From Candidatus Thiodiazotropha sp. 'RUGA' (lineage in GTDB: Bacteria > Pseudomonadota > Gammaproteobacteria > Chromatiales > Chromatiaceae), in NCBI GenBank assembly GCA_016842065.1, contig JAEPDS010000011.1, positions 41,469 through 105,468 of the forward strand: a stretch of DNA of 64,000 bases, in the 5' to 3' direction. The position numbers and the translations under genes are program-made. Of this stretch, positions 16,717 through 26,700 are shown piece after piece (the first letter of the stretch is position 1; each line of letters opens with the position of its first letter). The notes beneath the pieces are model-generated. The model searched no databases, was not told the origin of the DNA, and was given only the letters and a program-made list of their open reading frames with translations.

Positions 16717-19166
16717 CCAAAAAAAGCGCACCGCCCTATCTCTCACTGATGCTGCTCTCCGCATCGGCGTTGGGATACGAGCTGTTGCTGATGCGCCTCT
16801 TTTCGATCATTCAATGGCACCATTTCGCCTACCTGGTGATCGCTCTGGCACTGCTGGGTTACGGTATCAGCGGCAGTCTGCTGACCCTTAGACCAGCCAT
16901 CGTAATACGCCGCTTCAATCAACTCTATGCTCTCGCGGTTCTGCTGTTTGCCTTCAGCAGCATCAGCGGGTTCATGTTCGCGCAATCGATCAGCTTCAAT
17001 ATCGAAGAGTTGTTTTGGAATCCCGTCCAGATACTCAGACTGATTCTGATCTTTCTGCTGCTGGCGCTGCCTTTTGCCTTTGCCGCCTCAGCCATCTGTA
17101 TGACATTCATGCACTATCCGCGCAACACCGTCTCAAAACTCTATGCGGCGGATCTGATCGGCGCCGGCCTGGGTGCAATCCTCACCTTGATCGCGATCTA
17201 TTATGTGATGCCGCAGAACTTACTGATCGGCCTGAGTCTGACCGGCGTGCTTGCAACACTGATCGCAATCTGGGAAACGAAGATCAAGCAAAAAGTGGTT
17301 CTGCAACTGCTGACTGTTGCTTTCACAGCACTCTTTTTCACCCTCATCCCAGAGATCAAACTCAACTACTCACCCTACAAAGCGCTGGCCCAGACCCTGA
17401 ATGTCAAAGGCGCCAGCATCATCGATCAACGCACCAGCCCGCTGGGCCATCTGACCCTGGTGACCAATCCCCAGATACCCTTCCGGCATGCACCTGGACT
17501 GAGTCTGCTCAACACGGCTGAACCGCTTGAGCAGATTGGTCTGTTCATCGATGGAGACAATCTGAGTGCCATCACCCGCTATCCACAAAGTCTTGAGGAG
17601 CTGAGCTATCTCGATCAGACCACTTCGGCACTGGCCTACCATCTTAAAAAACCTGACAAGCTGCTGGTGATCGGCAGTGGTACCGGATCAGACCTGTTGC
17701 AGGCTCACTACCACCGGGTTGAATCGATCGAGGCCCTGGAACTCAATCCGCAGATCGTCGAGTTGGTCAACCACGATTACAGATCCTTCGCCGGACCGGT
17801 CTACGACAATCCGTTCACTCAACTGCATATCAAAGAGGCCAGGGACCATCTGCTGCAGAGCCAACAGCGATACGACCTGATCAAGCTCTCATTGACCGAG
17901 GGCGCCAGCGCCTCGTCATCAGGACTGTATGCACTCAACGAGAGTTACCTCTATACCCTGGAGGCGATGCAACTCTATCTTTCCAAGTTGCGTCCTGACG
18001 GTATCCTGTCGATAACCCGATGGGTCAAGCTGCCCCCCAGGGACAGCCTGAAGCTGTTTGCAACCGCTCACCAGGCTCTCCAGTCGATGCAACTTGATCA
18101 GATCGAAAAACGCCTGCTGATGATTCGTAACTGGCAGACCAGTACGTTGCTGATCAAGAATGGTCTGTTCACAAACCGGGAGCTGGAGAAAACAGAACAG
18201 TTCTGCCGTACTCGGCTGTTTGACCAGGCTTACCACCATCAACTGAAAGCGGAGCAGAGCAATCGCTACAATCTGCTGAGCGAAGGCAGCTTTTATCAGG
18301 CGACCCGACAAATTGCCTCAGGTGAGTTGGAGAATCTGATTGAAAACTATAAGTTTGAACTGCAGCCCGCAACAGACGATCGCCCCTATTTCAATCACTT
18401 CTTTAAATGGCAGAGTTTTATCGAAGCGCTGAAGCTGCGCGGCAGTGGCGGCATGCCGCTGATCGAGTGGGGTTATGTGGTGTTACTGCTCAGCCTGGGG
18501 ATCACCGGCCTGCTCAGCGGTTTACTGATCCTGCTGCCGCTGCTGCTGATGCCAAAAAGTCCATCGCTACCCGGCAGCAACAACCAGAGAGGATCCGTGA
18601 TCGGCTATTTCGGCGCCATCGGCCTGGCATTTCTGCTGATTGAGATCGGTACCATTCAAAAGTTTCAGCTGTTTCTGCACCACCCGATCTACGCCATCGC
18701 CGCATCCCTGACCGCTTTTTTGTGTTTCTCGGGCTTGGGTAGTTATCTAAGCGAACGACTCGCCGAAAAGCAGAGCTACAGACGCAGCGCCGGCAAGGCG
18801 ATCGTTGTCCTGAGTCTGATCGGTCTGGGGTATCTACTCATACTCCCTGTACTGTTTGATGCCCTCATCCACCTCCCAATGGCAATAAAAATCGCAATCT
18901 CTATCCTGCTGATTGCGCCTATGGCAATCTGCATGGGGATGCCGTTTCCGTTGGCGATCGCCGCCATGAAGCGGAACCGGGCAGAACAGATACCCTGGGC
19001 CTGGGGAATCAATGGCTACGCATCCGTGATCAGCGCCGGGCTCTCCACAGTGATTGCCATCCAGTATGGTTTCAAAACCGTCTTACTCTGTGCAATTCTG
19101 CTCTATCTGACAGCATTGATGACATTTCCTGACAAGTCGACTGAAGGTGACTCGTGTAAGGGATAA
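16713..19166 (+). CDS. Membrane protein with spermidine synthase-like domain
   Basis: An 817-residue protein with three parts. About seven transmembrane helices lie at residues 1-230. A soluble spermidine synthase-like (Rossmann) domain follows at about 300-560, with LLVIGSGTGSDLLQA and VESIEALELNP. A C-terminal bundle of about six helices spans 590-810. The central domain belongs to the SpeE-like group but lacks obvious proof of aminopropyl transfer, so the substrate is open. Polytopic fusions of this kind occur in many proteobacteria with unknown roles. It starts with GTG at 16713, overlapping the pcm stop by four bases, and lgt follows 70 bases later. Coupling to an exported Pcm suggests a shared SAM-related or envelope function. 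Confidence 0.8.
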   Translation: MTKKSAPPYLSLMLLSASALGYELLLMRLFSIIQWHHFAYLVIALALLGYGISGSLLTLRPAIVIRRFNQLYALAVLLFAFSSISGFMFAQSISFNIEELFWNPVQILRLILIFLLLALPFAFAASAICMTFMHYPRNTVSKLYAADLIGAGLGAILTLIAIYYVMPQNLLIGLSLTGVLATLIAIWETKIKQKVVLQLLTVAFTALFFTLIPEIKLNYSPYKALAQTLNVKGASIIDQRTSPLGHLTLVTNPQIPFRHAPGLSLLNTAEPLEQIGLFIDGDNLSAITRYPQSLEELSYLDQTTSALAYHLKKPDKLLVIGSGTGSDLLQAHYHRVESIEALELNPQIVELVNHDYRSFAGPVYDNPFTQLHIKEARDHLLQSQQRYDLIKLSLTEGASASSSGLYALNESYLYTLEAMQLYLSKLRPDGILSITRWVKLPPRDSLKLFATAHQALQSMQLDQIEKRLLMIRNWQTSTLLIKNGLFTNRELEKTEQFCRTRLFDQAYHHQLKAEQSNRYNLLSEGSFYQATRQIASGELENLIENYKFELQPATDDRPYFNHFFKWQSFIEALKLRGSGGMPLIEWGYVVLLLSLGITGLLSGLLILLPLLLMPKSPSLPGSNNQRGSVIGYFGAIGLAFLLIEIGTIQKFQLFLHHPIYAIAASLTAFLCFSGLGSYLSERLAEKQSYRRSAGKAIVVLSLIGLGYLLILPVLFDALIHLPMAIKIAISILLIAPMAICMGMPFPLAIAAMKRNRAEQIPWAWGINGYASVISAGLSTVIAIQYGFKTVLLCAILLYLTALMTFPDKSTEGDSCKG

Positions 19167-19236
19167 AAACCGCTGCCAATCCAGCCTGTGATTGATTAGA
19201 ATCCCCCCCAGCAGTTATCCCCTAGGAAATCCCAAG

Positions 19237-20055
19237 ATGGAGCAACAAGCCCTCGATTTCATCGTTTGGAATGTCGACCCCACACTGATTGCCTTTGCCG
19301 GACTGGAGATCCGCTGGTATGGCGCGCTCTTCGCACTGGCCTATCTTCTGGGCTATCAGACCATCTATTGGATCTATCAAAACGATGGCCGGGATGCCGC
19401 ACACCTGGAACGCCTCTCCATCTATCTGGTGATTGCGACAATCGCCGGTGCCCGGCTGGGTCACTGCCTGTTCTATGATCCAGCCTATTTTCTGGCTAAT
19501 CCGTGGAAGATACCTGCCTTCTGGGAGGGGGGGTTGGCCAGTCATGGCGGCGGACTTGGGGTAATCCTCGCCCTCTATATCCACAAACGCCAGTCCGGTG
19601 AGACCTTTCTCTGGCTGCTCGACCGCTTCGCCATACCGACCGCACTGGTGGGGATGCTGATTCGGCTGGGAAATCTGTTCAATTCGGAAATCTACGGCAA
19701 TCCAACCAATCTTCCCTGGGCCTTCATCTTCGAACGGATCGACCAGATTCCGCGACACCCGGCACAGCTCTATGAGGCGATAGGCTATGGACTGATCTTT
19801 GTCGTATTGATGCTGTTCTACCGACGCATGCGCCTCAAGATTGAGGATGGATTGATCTTCGGCATGTTTCTGATCGGCGTCTTCACCACCCGGTTTTTGG
19901 TTGAGTTTGTTAAATCAAAACAAGCCGCTTACACCACCGATGTCTGGTTGAGCACAGGACAGTTACTCAGCCTGCCCTTTATCGCCGCCGGTATCGTATT
20001 GATCCTTCTGGCGCTCAGAAAAAGCGGCGACAAAAAAGAACGGCAGGCAGACTGA
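19237..20055 (+). CDS. lgt: Prolipoprotein diacylglyceryl transferase
   Basis: Lgt transfers diacylglycerol from phosphatidylglycerol to the lipobox cysteine of prolipoproteins, the first step in lipoprotein maturation at the inner membrane. The 272-residue polytopic protein carries the family landmarks: IRWYGALFALAYLLGY near the N-terminus, GGLASHGGGLGV in the middle, and RLGNLFNSEIYG followed by RHPAQLYEAIGYG. The ATG at 19237 has AGGAAA eight to nine bases upstream; an earlier TTG at 19192 is unlikely. The neighbourhood is unusually rich in lipoprotein genes that need this enzyme, and it converges with the DUF3187 gene. Confidence 0.95.
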   Translation: MEQQALDFIVWNVDPTLIAFAGLEIRWYGALFALAYLLGYQTIYWIYQNDGRDAAHLERLSIYLVIATIAGARLGHCLFYDPAYFLANPWKIPAFWEGGLASHGGGLGVILALYIHKRQSGETFLWLLDRFAIPTALVGMLIRLGNLFNSEIYGNPTNLPWAFIFERIDQIPRHPAQLYEAIGYGLIFVVLMLFYRRMRLKIEDGLIFGMFLIGVFTTRFLVEFVKSKQAAYTTDVWLSTGQLLSLPFIAAGIVLILLALRKSGDKKERQAD

Positions 20056-20077
20056 CGGCAGTGATTGAGATTCCGCT

Positions 20078-21112
20078 TCAGAACCTGGCTTCATAGCGGA
20101 CGTTGAAAATCAGGTCCGGCACCATATCGGTGGTCAAGTTCTCTCCCAGAGAGAGATCGATATGATCACCGCCCTGCAAAGGAATGGTCCCGCCAAACGT
20201 CAGCATCACCGCTGAGCCGCCCAGCTGATCTGATTTACTGTGATAGAAGGGTGTGTGAGCATCGATCTGGGCCTTCAGGTCCAACCACTCATAGGCCCTC
20301 CAGTTGATCCCCAGGGTACCGAACATCACAAATTCCCGCTGGTCCTCCTCGAGCACCTTCGCCTTGCCCATCAGCAGTACACCGACATGGCCGTAGCCGC
20401 CAAACGGCCAGCCCGCCATCAGCTTGCGGTCGGAACCGGTAAACCAGATCGACAGGTCAGGCGCACCGCTTCCCAGCAGTGAGTCCTCATCCCCGGTAGG
20501 CAGCTTCAACCCCATATGCATGGAAGCCTTCATCTCTTCATCGGCCAGGACCACTTCCCTCGAGAGCTGTAGATGGATGTCACCGATTCCGCTGACCTCT
20601 TGCTGGATGTTGACTTCAGTCACCCCATTCCGGATATAGAGATAACGCAGCTGGTTCTGCGACCAGTCATCCCGGTCAGAGTTGGAAAAGCCAAACAGGT
20701 CGTGCCAGTTCTCAATCAGACTGTCCAACCCTCCCCCCCGATGGGACAGATAGGGTACTTCGACGCCGAGCTGCCAGCCCGAGCCGATTCCCCGCTGCCA
20801 GGTCAGGGCCAGCCGGTAGGTCTCCCCATCCAGGGTCACCTGCTCACTCTCCTCGACGGTCTCCATCGAGGTGTTGGCCACATCCAGTTGCAGACTGAGG
20901 CTGTTCTGTTCATCGTCGAGTATTTCAGAGGGGGTTGCCACCGGCAGGCCATGCAGCAGGGTGAAGGGATTCATATTGCGTACATGGAAAGGCTCCGGCT
21001 GGCTGGCCAGAACCACCCCACTCCCCAGGAACAGCAACAGCATTGACCAGATTTTGATCAAAAACAGGGAATGCCCTTCCCAGGATCGACAGAACCGGTT
21101 AGTTTTACCCAT
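20078..21112 (-). CDS. DUF3187 family outer-membrane-type protein
   Basis: A 344-residue exported protein with a signal peptide (IWSMLLLFLGSGVVLA) followed by HVRNMNPFTLLHGLP, the start pattern of DUF3187. Alternating strands and a final YEARF suggest an outer-membrane barrel. DUF3187 has no assigned function. It converges with lgt (22 bp between stops) and diverges from the ExbBD/TPR operon across a 391-base gap. It could be another outer-membrane component of that system, but the divergent arrangement is the only evidence. Confidence 0.75.
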   Translation of the reverse strand: MGKTNRFCRSWEGHSLFLIKIWSMLLLFLGSGVVLASQPEPFHVRNMNPFTLLHGLPVATPSEILDDEQNSLSLQLDVANTSMETVEESEQVTLDGETYRLALTWQRGIGSGWQLGVEVPYLSHRGGGLDSLIENWHDLFGFSNSDRDDWSQNQLRYLYIRNGVTEVNIQQEVSGIGDIHLQLSREVVLADEEMKASMHMGLKLPTGDEDSLLGSGAPDLSIWFTGSDRKLMAGWPFGGYGHVGVLLMGKAKVLEEDQREFVMFGTLGINWRAYEWLDLKAQIDAHTPFYHSKSDQLGGSAVMLTFGGTIPLQGGDHIDLSLGENLTTDMVPDLIFNVRYEARF

Positions 21113-21503
21113 GAGCTAAAGCAAGAGACTGTGTTAGGTCGACCAACATGAGGGTGGTCAACAAGGCGTTTATTCTTGTTCAGTGGTGACTGTCTGCTAA
21201 ATATTACATACAACCACAAAGTAAGTAACAGCTATGACCCTAGTTTTTATAATAAATTCCTTTAATACTTGAGAGATGGCGATCAGGTAGGATTGCACAA
21301 GGCTTAACCCAGCTTCAGCGTAGCCCCAAATCATCAGTAAACCGTAGCGAGAAACTGCGACATCACATATGATTTACCTGTTTGGGCATTTTTTACCAAC
21401 TTCCAGGATCAACCTGTGACTATGATCGCAAACGCAACACACTAATTCATATAGATTTGTTTCTTCATTACACAGTTTTATTCATGACCCGGGAAATGAC
21501 ATC
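21113..21503. promoter_or_regulatory. AT-rich divergent promoter region before the ExbBD/TPR operon
   Basis: This 391-base gap between the DUF3187 gene (minus) and the ten-gene envelope operon (plus) is markedly more AT-rich than its flanks, including TTTTTATAATAAA near 21246. It must hold promoters for both sides, but I could not pair -35 and -10 boxes with confidence. No ORF or RNA gene is visible. Confidence 0.45.
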
Positions 21504-22031
21504 TTGAAGATCTTATTCCGCACGCTATTTCTCCTCGCCTGCTGCCTCAGCCTGCCCACATGGGCCGCTGATCCTGCCCAGGCTGGCCAGGGACTGGACA
21601 AACAGGTCGAGAGCTTGAAAAAGGCAGTGATCGAGTTGAACCGAGAACTCTTCATCCTTGAGGAAGAGCTGCTGTTTCCGGGGAATACCCAGGTCTCGGT
21701 ATTTCTCTCCCTGGACATCGGTACCTACTTCAAACTCGATTCCGTACAAGTGCAGATCGATAACAAGGAGCTCTCCAACCATCTCTATACAGAGCGTGAA
21801 CTGAAAGCGCTGCAACGGGGTGGTGTACAGCGGATCTATCTGGGGAATCTGAAAGCGGGTACCCATGAACTGGTTGCCTTCTTTACCGGCGTCGGGCCTA
21901 AAGGCCGGGATTACAAACGAGGCGCAACCGTCAGTTTCGAGAAAGGTCTGGGACCCAAGTACCTGGAGCTTAAGATCGTCGATAGCGCGGCACTGCAGCA
22001 GCCGGATTTCGAAATCCGGGAGTGGGAGTGA
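21504..22031 (+). CDS. Periplasmic coiled-coil protein, first gene of Glt-like operon
   Basis: A 175-residue exported protein: signal peptide (LLFRTL-type leader ending WAADPA), a predicted coiled coil (LDKQVESLKKAVIELNRELF), then a beta-sandwich-like domain with VFLSLDIGTYFKLDSVQV, a basic turn VQRIYLGNLKAGTHELVAFF and a C-terminal LELKIVDS. I do not recognise a named family. The start is TTG at 21504 with GGGAAA upstream; no in-frame ATG is available. It is followed six bases later by a TPR protein and probably docks with it in the periplasm. Confidence 0.7.
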   Translation: MKILFRTLFLLACCLSLPTWAADPAQAGQGLDKQVESLKKAVIELNRELFILEEELLFPGNTQVSVFLSLDIGTYFKLDSVQVQIDNKELSNHLYTERELKALQRGGVQRIYLGNLKAGTHELVAFFTGVGPKGRDYKRGATVSFEKGLGPKYLELKIVDSAALQQPDFEIREWE

Positions 22032-22036
22032 GATAG

Positions 22037-23875
22037 GTGCCACACGGTCTGATACCCCGTCTGCTCCTCACGACCTGCCTGGCCCTCCCGATCACCGCAA
22101 GCGCGGAGATAAAACCGGGAGAACCTCAGGAGTTGCGTGATCTGCACTATGGTGAAGCACTCTTCCAGCTCTACCAGGAGGCTTACTTCCCCGCCATTGT
22201 GCGTCTGCTCTCAGCAAGAAAGCAGGGGCTGATGCAGAACTATGCGGATGAACCTGAGCTGCTGCTTGGTGGACTCTATCTGGCCTATGGCATGCCGGAT
22301 ACGGCGGAAAACCTGTTCAATCGGGTTCTGAAGACAACCGCCACCCCCGAAATCGAGAACAAGGCCTGGCTGCAGCTGGGCAAATCCCGTTTTCGCCGGG
22401 GAGAGGATCCTGCCGCCGCCAAGGCGTTGAGTCAGATCGGAACGGAACAGCCGATCGATGCAAAAGATGAAAAACAGCACCTTGAAGGGCTGATCGCACT
22501 GAAACGGAACAAGCCAACGGATGCGGTTGAATCGCTGACAGCAATCTCCGGTGAGAGTGAGTGGTCCCTGTATGGTGATTTCAACCGGGCATTGGCACTG
22601 CTGCAGAGTGATCAGTCGACGGCTGCCCTGGAGATCTTCAAAACCATCGGTGATGGCCATAGCGAGCAGGATAACGAAGAGATCAAGGCGATAAGAGACC
22701 GAGCTAATCTGACCCGAGGTTATCTGTTGCTGGAGGCGGAACAGCCGCAACCCGCCAAGGACTCGCTGCAAAAAGTACGTCTGCAAGGGGCCTCAAGCAA
22801 CCAGGCCCTGCTTGGGCTTGGCTGGGCATCGCTGCAACAGGGCAAGCAGCAACAGGCACTCGCTCCCTGGCAACTGCTCGCCGAGCGGAATCCGAGTGAT
22901 CCTGCGGTGCTGGAGGCCAAATTGGCGATACCCTATGTGTTGGCCCAGCTGAAAGCTGAACAGCAATCCCTGGACGCCTATCAGAACGCCATCACAACCT
23001 ACGATCAGACGCTCGGCTCGGTCGATCAGATCATTCAACAGATCAACCAGGGCGGTTTCCCCGACAGCCTGATGGTGGAAAACCAGGAAGATAAGCAGCA
23101 ACTGCATACCCTGTTGCCCTTTCTGCTGACCGGCAATCGTTTTCAGGAAAGATTTCAGGACTATCGGGATTTGCTGGAACTGGAGAAAAACCTGCAGGAG
23201 TGGCAGACCAAGATCACCGCCTATCTCACCATGCTCGACAATCAGCAGCAGACCTACAAAGAACAGCTTCCCCGGGTGGAAGCCTTCCTCAGGGGCGACA
23301 AGCTGAAGCAACTGCAGGCAGAGCACGCGGAGCTGGACGCGCACTACAAGCGAGCCGCGTCGGAAGAAGAACCGGCCTTTATTCTGGCAACCGGTGAGGA
23401 GAAGAAGTTAATTGAACGTTTACAGCGTATCGACACTCTGATCAGCCAATCCGCATCGCCGGAGCAGTTCCAGGTACAAAAGGAGATTGCCCAACTGATG
23501 GAGGGGATCCTGGTCTGGCGTACCGTTACGGAACACCCGACCCGGATCTGGAATCTGAAAAAACAGATGAAGGCACTGACCCAGAATATCGAGTCGGTGA
23601 AAGTTCAGCAGAAAGAGCTGGCTGCCTCAACAGAGCAGGCAGAAAACCGATTCGGTGATCTTTCAACTCGTATCGACAACCTGCAGGAGAAGATTCCCGA
23701 ATTACTCGAACAGGTTACGGCACTACGCAGACAACAGGCAGAAAACCTTCAGGAGATGGCATTGGCCAGGCTGGAACAACGTAAAACACTGGTTAACAAC
23801 TATCTGATCCAGGCGCGCTTCGGAGTTGCCAGTCTGCTCGACATCAGTACGGACAGAGGGGTGCTGCCGCAGTGA
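22037..23875 (+). CDS. Periplasmic TPR/coiled-coil protein
   Basis: A 612-residue exported protein. The signal peptide ends near TASAEIKPGE. TPR-like helical repeats fill residues about 35-330 (DLHYGEALFQLYQEAYFPAI, LLLGGLYLAYGMPDTAENLF, LLGLGWASLQQGKQQQAL). A long coiled coil follows, about 380-590 (LTQNIESVKVQQKELAASTE). Proteins of this layout act as scaffolds. It starts with GTG at 22037 and ends by overlapping the next TPR gene by four bases. In the Myxococcus Agl/Glt apparatus, large periplasmic TPR proteins accompany the motor proteins; the analogy is by architecture and context. Confidence 0.75.
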   Translation: MPHGLIPRLLLTTCLALPITASAEIKPGEPQELRDLHYGEALFQLYQEAYFPAIVRLLSARKQGLMQNYADEPELLLGGLYLAYGMPDTAENLFNRVLKTTATPEIENKAWLQLGKSRFRRGEDPAAAKALSQIGTEQPIDAKDEKQHLEGLIALKRNKPTDAVESLTAISGESEWSLYGDFNRALALLQSDQSTAALEIFKTIGDGHSEQDNEEIKAIRDRANLTRGYLLLEAEQPQPAKDSLQKVRLQGASSNQALLGLGWASLQQGKQQQALAPWQLLAERNPSDPAVLEAKLAIPYVLAQLKAEQQSLDAYQNAITTYDQTLGSVDQIIQQINQGGFPDSLMVENQEDKQQLHTLLPFLLTGNRFQERFQDYRDLLELEKNLQEWQTKITAYLTMLDNQQQTYKEQLPRVEAFLRGDKLKQLQAEHAELDAHYKRAASEEEPAFILATGEEKKLIERLQRIDTLISQSASPEQFQVQKEIAQLMEGILVWRTVTEHPTRIWNLKKQMKALTQNIESVKVQQKELAASTEQAENRFGDLSTRIDNLQEKIPELLEQVTALRRQQAENLQEMALARLEQRKTLVNNYLIQARFGVASLLDISTDRGVLPQ

Positions 23876-26700
23876 AACCCGCTCTCTACCTCGGCCTGTT
23901 GAGCCTGGCAGCCTATGGCTGCTCCTCCCCGGTAACAAAAGGGGGAGGCCCCAATGAGGCCACACTGGCGGACCTGGAGACCGAGCCGGTCAAGATTGAA
24001 CAGAGCGCCATCGCCCCGTCCGAGCGTGACGAGGTGATCGAAAATTATCGGGCGCTGCTGAAACTCAAGCCGGATCAGCGTCTGCACAGCGAAGCCACCC
24101 GCCGTCTGGCCGATCTGGAACTGGAGCGCAGCGAAACAAAACTGCTGAGTGCGGATGAGCCTGCACCAAGCAGTGAAGAGCTGAATCAGTCAATCAAACT
24201 CTATCAGGGATTGCTGGAAAACGATCCTGACTACAACGCCAGCGATCTGGTGCTCTATCAATTGGCCAGAGCCTATGAGCTACAGGGAGAGATGCCTGCA
24301 ATGATGCAGACACTGGACAGCTTGATCCGAAAATATCCGCAAAGCGAGTATTGGCAGGAGGCCCGATTCAGACAGGGCGAGCGTTTCTTTGTTGAGCAGC
24401 GGTTCAGCAACGCGGAACAGGCCTATGGAGACATCCTCAAACAGCAAAAGCAGACCCCCTACTACGACCGTTCATTGTTCAAGCATGGCTGGTCACTGTT
24501 CAAACAGCGTAAGGTGGAACAGGGCCTGGACTCCTTCACCCTGCTGCTCGACAGAAACCTGAGTGATAGCCAAGCCATCGATACCAGCAAGCTCTCACCG
24601 GCCGATCAGGAGCTTCTGAAAGAGACCCTCAGAGTCATCAGCCTGACCTTTTCCGAACTGGGGGGCGCCCAGCGGATCAGCCAGTACTTCGATCGCCACG
24701 GTCATCGTAACTATGAATATATGATCTACCAGGGGCTGGGCAACCTCTATCTGAAACAGGAACGAATCCAGGATGCGGCGGATGCCTATCAGGCTTTCGT
24801 CAACCTCAACCCCGCCCACCCCCAATCGCCAAGACTGTCAGTGGAGGTGGTGGAGATCTATACCAAAAACGGTTTCCCGGCGAAAGCCATCGAGAGCAAA
24901 AAAGCCTTCACGCAGCACTACGCCATTGCCGGTGATACCTGGCAGAAACTCGGATCCGAGGATCAGACCTGGCTGAATGAACAGTTGCGGGTCTACCTCA
25001 AAGAGCTGGCGGAATACCACCACGCACTGGCGCAGAAAAACCGTAATAAGAAAAGCAAGGCAATCACCGCTGAGCAGGCCAAACAGGGACAACAGGCGGC
25101 CCACTGGTATCGACTCTATCTGGACAACTTCCCGACGGATCCCAAAGCGGGCAACATCAGCTTTCTGCTGGGTGAACTGCTGTTTGAACTGAAAGACTAC
25201 CCTCAAGCGGTGAGCGCCTACGAACAGAGCGCTTATCAACTGCCAAACCATGAGCAACGGGCTGAAGCGGGCTATGCCGCCCTGCTCGCCTATGCAGCGC
25301 AACAGAAACACCTGAAGAAAGATCCGGCTGACGCCTGGCGAAAACAGGGCGTTGAGAGTGCGCTGAAATTTTGCGATACCTTTCCACAGGATTCCCGTCG
25401 CGCCAGGGTACTGACCCAAGCGGCCGATCAACTACTTGATCTGAAGGACCTGGGGCGCGCCCGGGGAGCTGCCCTTCAGGTTGCCAATCTGAAACCGGCA
25501 GCGGAGAAAAAACTGCGCCGTACCGCCTGGATCATCGCCGCCCACGCCGCCTTTGAACAGAAGGATTTCAAGGCAGCCGAACAGGCCTACCAACAGGCGC
25601 TTGCACTGACCTCCGGCAAAGACAAACAGCGCGGCAAACTGGAAGAGCGATTGGCTGCCAGTATCTATCAACAGGGATCGGCGCAGCGCGCCCAAGGGGA
25701 TCACAGCGGCGCCGCCAAACAGTTTCTGCGCATTGCCGCACTGGCCCCGGCATCCAGCATCCTCGCAACCGCTGAATATGACGCCGCCGCCAGTCTGATC
25801 GCCGCGGGTGACTGGGCCGGTTCGGTCACCATTCTTGAATCCTACAAGAAGCGCTACCCGAAAAGTGAATTGATTGCCGAAGTGGACAGCAAACTGGCGG
25901 TTGCCTACATGGAGTCCGGACAATCCCTGAAAGCTGCCTCCCAACTCGCCCTGATCTCGACACAGAGCGGTGATAAACAACTGCAGCGTGAAGCCGGCTG
26001 GCAGGCCGCTGAGCTGTATGACAAAGCGGGCAAAAACAAGCAGGCCATCCGCGCCTACAAAAGCTATGTAAAACGTTTTCCCAATCCTTATGATCCTGCC
26101 CTTGAGGCGAGACAGCGCCTGGTGGAACTCTATGAGAAGACCGGAGAATGGGGTAAACGGGAATGGTGGATGAGGCAGATCATCAAAGTCGACGCCAAGG
26201 CCGCTAAGCAGCGCACCGACCGAAGCCGCTACCTGGCGGCAACATCGAGTATTCAACTGGCCGAGCCACCGCGTCGTGCATTCAGTAAGGTTAAACTCAA
26301 GGCTCCGATCGAAAAGAGCCTGAAATCGAAGAAAAGCAAAATGCAGGAAGCGATCAACGCCTACAAGCGAGCCGCCAAATATGGTGTGGCTGAAGTGACC
26401 ACTGCGGCTACCCATCGAATCGGTGAAATCTACCAGCAATTCGGTGCCGCATTGATGGCATCCGAACGCCCCAAAGGGCTGAATGAGGAAGAGCTCGAAC
26501 AGTATGAGATCCTGCTCGAAGAGCAGGCCTACCCCTTTGAAGAGAAGGCGATCACCCTGTATGAGTCGAATATCGAACGGGCGCCTCAAGGTATCTATGA
26601 CGAGTGGGTGAAAAAGAGTTTTGCCGAACTTGCCAAGTTGATTCCTGGTCGATATGCCAAGCAGGAAAAGTGGGAGGGGTGGATCGATGCGATCAATTAA
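23872..26700 (+). CDS. Large TPR lipoprotein
   Basis: A 942-residue lipoprotein (lipobox LAAYGC at residues 12-17) built almost entirely from TPR-type helical pairs, for example YQLARAYELQGEMPAMMQTL, FRQGERFFVEQRFSNAEQAY and FLLGELLFELKDYPQAVSAY. It probably lies on the periplasmic face of the outer or inner membrane and forms an extended scaffold. It begins with GTG overlapping the previous stop (four bases), and the next gene starts inside its last codons. Glt-type gliding and related transport clusters contain comparable large TPR lipoproteins; equivalence to a specific one cannot be fixed without alignment. Confidence 0.78.
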   Translation: MKPALYLGLLSLAAYGCSSPVTKGGGPNEATLADLETEPVKIEQSAIAPSERDEVIENYRALLKLKPDQRLHSEATRRLADLELERSETKLLSADEPAPSSEELNQSIKLYQGLLENDPDYNASDLVLYQLARAYELQGEMPAMMQTLDSLIRKYPQSEYWQEARFRQGERFFVEQRFSNAEQAYGDILKQQKQTPYYDRSLFKHGWSLFKQRKVEQGLDSFTLLLDRNLSDSQAIDTSKLSPADQELLKETLRVISLTFSELGGAQRISQYFDRHGHRNYEYMIYQGLGNLYLKQERIQDAADAYQAFVNLNPAHPQSPRLSVEVVEIYTKNGFPAKAIESKKAFTQHYAIAGDTWQKLGSEDQTWLNEQLRVYLKELAEYHHALAQKNRNKKSKAITAEQAKQGQQAAHWYRLYLDNFPTDPKAGNISFLLGELLFELKDYPQAVSAYEQSAYQLPNHEQRAEAGYAALLAYAAQQKHLKKDPADAWRKQGVESALKFCDTFPQDSRRARVLTQAADQLLDLKDLGRARGAALQVANLKPAAEKKLRRTAWIIAAHAAFEQKDFKAAEQAYQQALALTSGKDKQRGKLEERLAASIYQQGSAQRAQGDHSGAAKQFLRIAALAPASSILATAEYDAAASLIAAGDWAGSVTILESYKKRYPKSELIAEVDSKLAVAYMESGQSLKAASQLALISTQSGDKQLQREAGWQAAELYDKAGKNKQAIRAYKSYVKRFPNPYDPALEARQRLVELYEKTGEWGKREWWMRQIIKVDAKAAKQRTDRSRYLAATSSIQLAEPPRRAFSKVKLKAPIEKSLKSKKSKMQEAINAYKRAAKYGVAEVTTAATHRIGEIYQQFGAALMASERPKGLNEEELEQYEILLEEQAYPFEEKAITLYESNIERAPQGIYDEWVKKSFAELAKLIPGRYAKQEKWEGWIDAIN

